This document shows positions 63,903-64,000 of a DNA stretch of 64,000 bases, one piece after another. The notes below the pieces were generated by a model. The model searched no databases. It worked only from the letters and a program-made list of their open reading frames with translations, and was not told the DNA's origin. The DNA is from Panorpa germanica (Eukaryota; Arthropoda; Insecta; Mecoptera; Panorpidae), in the NCBI GenBank assembly GCA_963678705.1, contig OY783214.1, positions 10,168,001-10,232,000 on the forward strand, in the 5' to 3' direction. Made by a program: the position numbers and the translations under genes. Numbering within the stretch: the stretch's first letter is position 1; every line of letters starts with the position of its first letter.

Positions 63903-64000
63903 AATGGGCTTATGTCCTATGTCTTAATTTCTATAAAAGTGTACTATATATTGATAAAATGGGTTACTAGAACCTCAAATGTTCAATTATTTTGTAATAA
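63903..64000 (-). mobile_element. F1 element copy 5, cut by the window edge
   Basis: It begins AATGGGCTTATGTCCTATG and continues with the F1 3' end block TTACTAGAACCTCAAATG, so it is inverted like copy 4. Only about 98 bases are inside the window. Confidence 0.8.

Overview
The window looks like nuclear DNA from an insect. It is very AT-rich, has short introns with GT...AG borders, carries insect-type LINE, SINE and MITE debris, and holds one exon that matches the N-terminus of the Guk-holder/NHS protein family. I cannot place the order of insect. There is no bacterial, organellar or intact viral gene content, no CRISPR array, no rRNA gene and no convincing tRNA gene.

Only two host genes can be supported, both on the minus strand. 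(1) At 26930-27218 lies the first coding exon of a Guk-holder/NHS-type gene. It encodes the WAVE-homology region and starts with a well-placed ATG. A GC-richer stretch just upstream, near 27380-27700, looks like its promoter. Its donor opens an intron running towards position 1. I found no second exon, so positions 1-26929 may all be intron. (2) At 33720-37176 lies a seven-exon gene, apparently complete, for a 261-residue coiled-coil protein that I do not recognise. All six intron phases agree.

Almost everything else is repeat-derived or featureless AT-rich DNA. The main repeats are a ~630 bp short-TIR element with five copies (called F1 here), an 864 bp hAT-like element and a 252 bp hAT-like MITE each with near-perfect 8 bp target duplications, and a 423 bp PIF/Harbinger-like MITE flanked by TAA. 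There are also several smaller inverted-repeat elements, a tRNA-derived SINE family whose five fragments all point the same way, three LINE C-terminal fragments at 45-51 kb, an RTE-like or SINE-like tail at 21.2 kb, and long TA, CA and GA microsatellites.

Layout: 1-26.9 kb is probable gukh intron with SINE and MITE debris. 26.9-27.6 kb is the gukh exon and promoter. 28-33.5 kb is repeats and AT-rich DNA. 33.5-37.2 kb is the coiled-coil gene. 38-64 kb is a repeat-dense intergenic region with a GC-rich island at 53.0-53.5 kb and one possible non-coding exon at 39.7 kb. Nothing in the sequence links the two genes in function. No clearly new multi-gene system is visible. The best leads are the unrecognised coiled-coil gene with its coding-like sequence past the stop, and a mosaic relationship between two repeat families.
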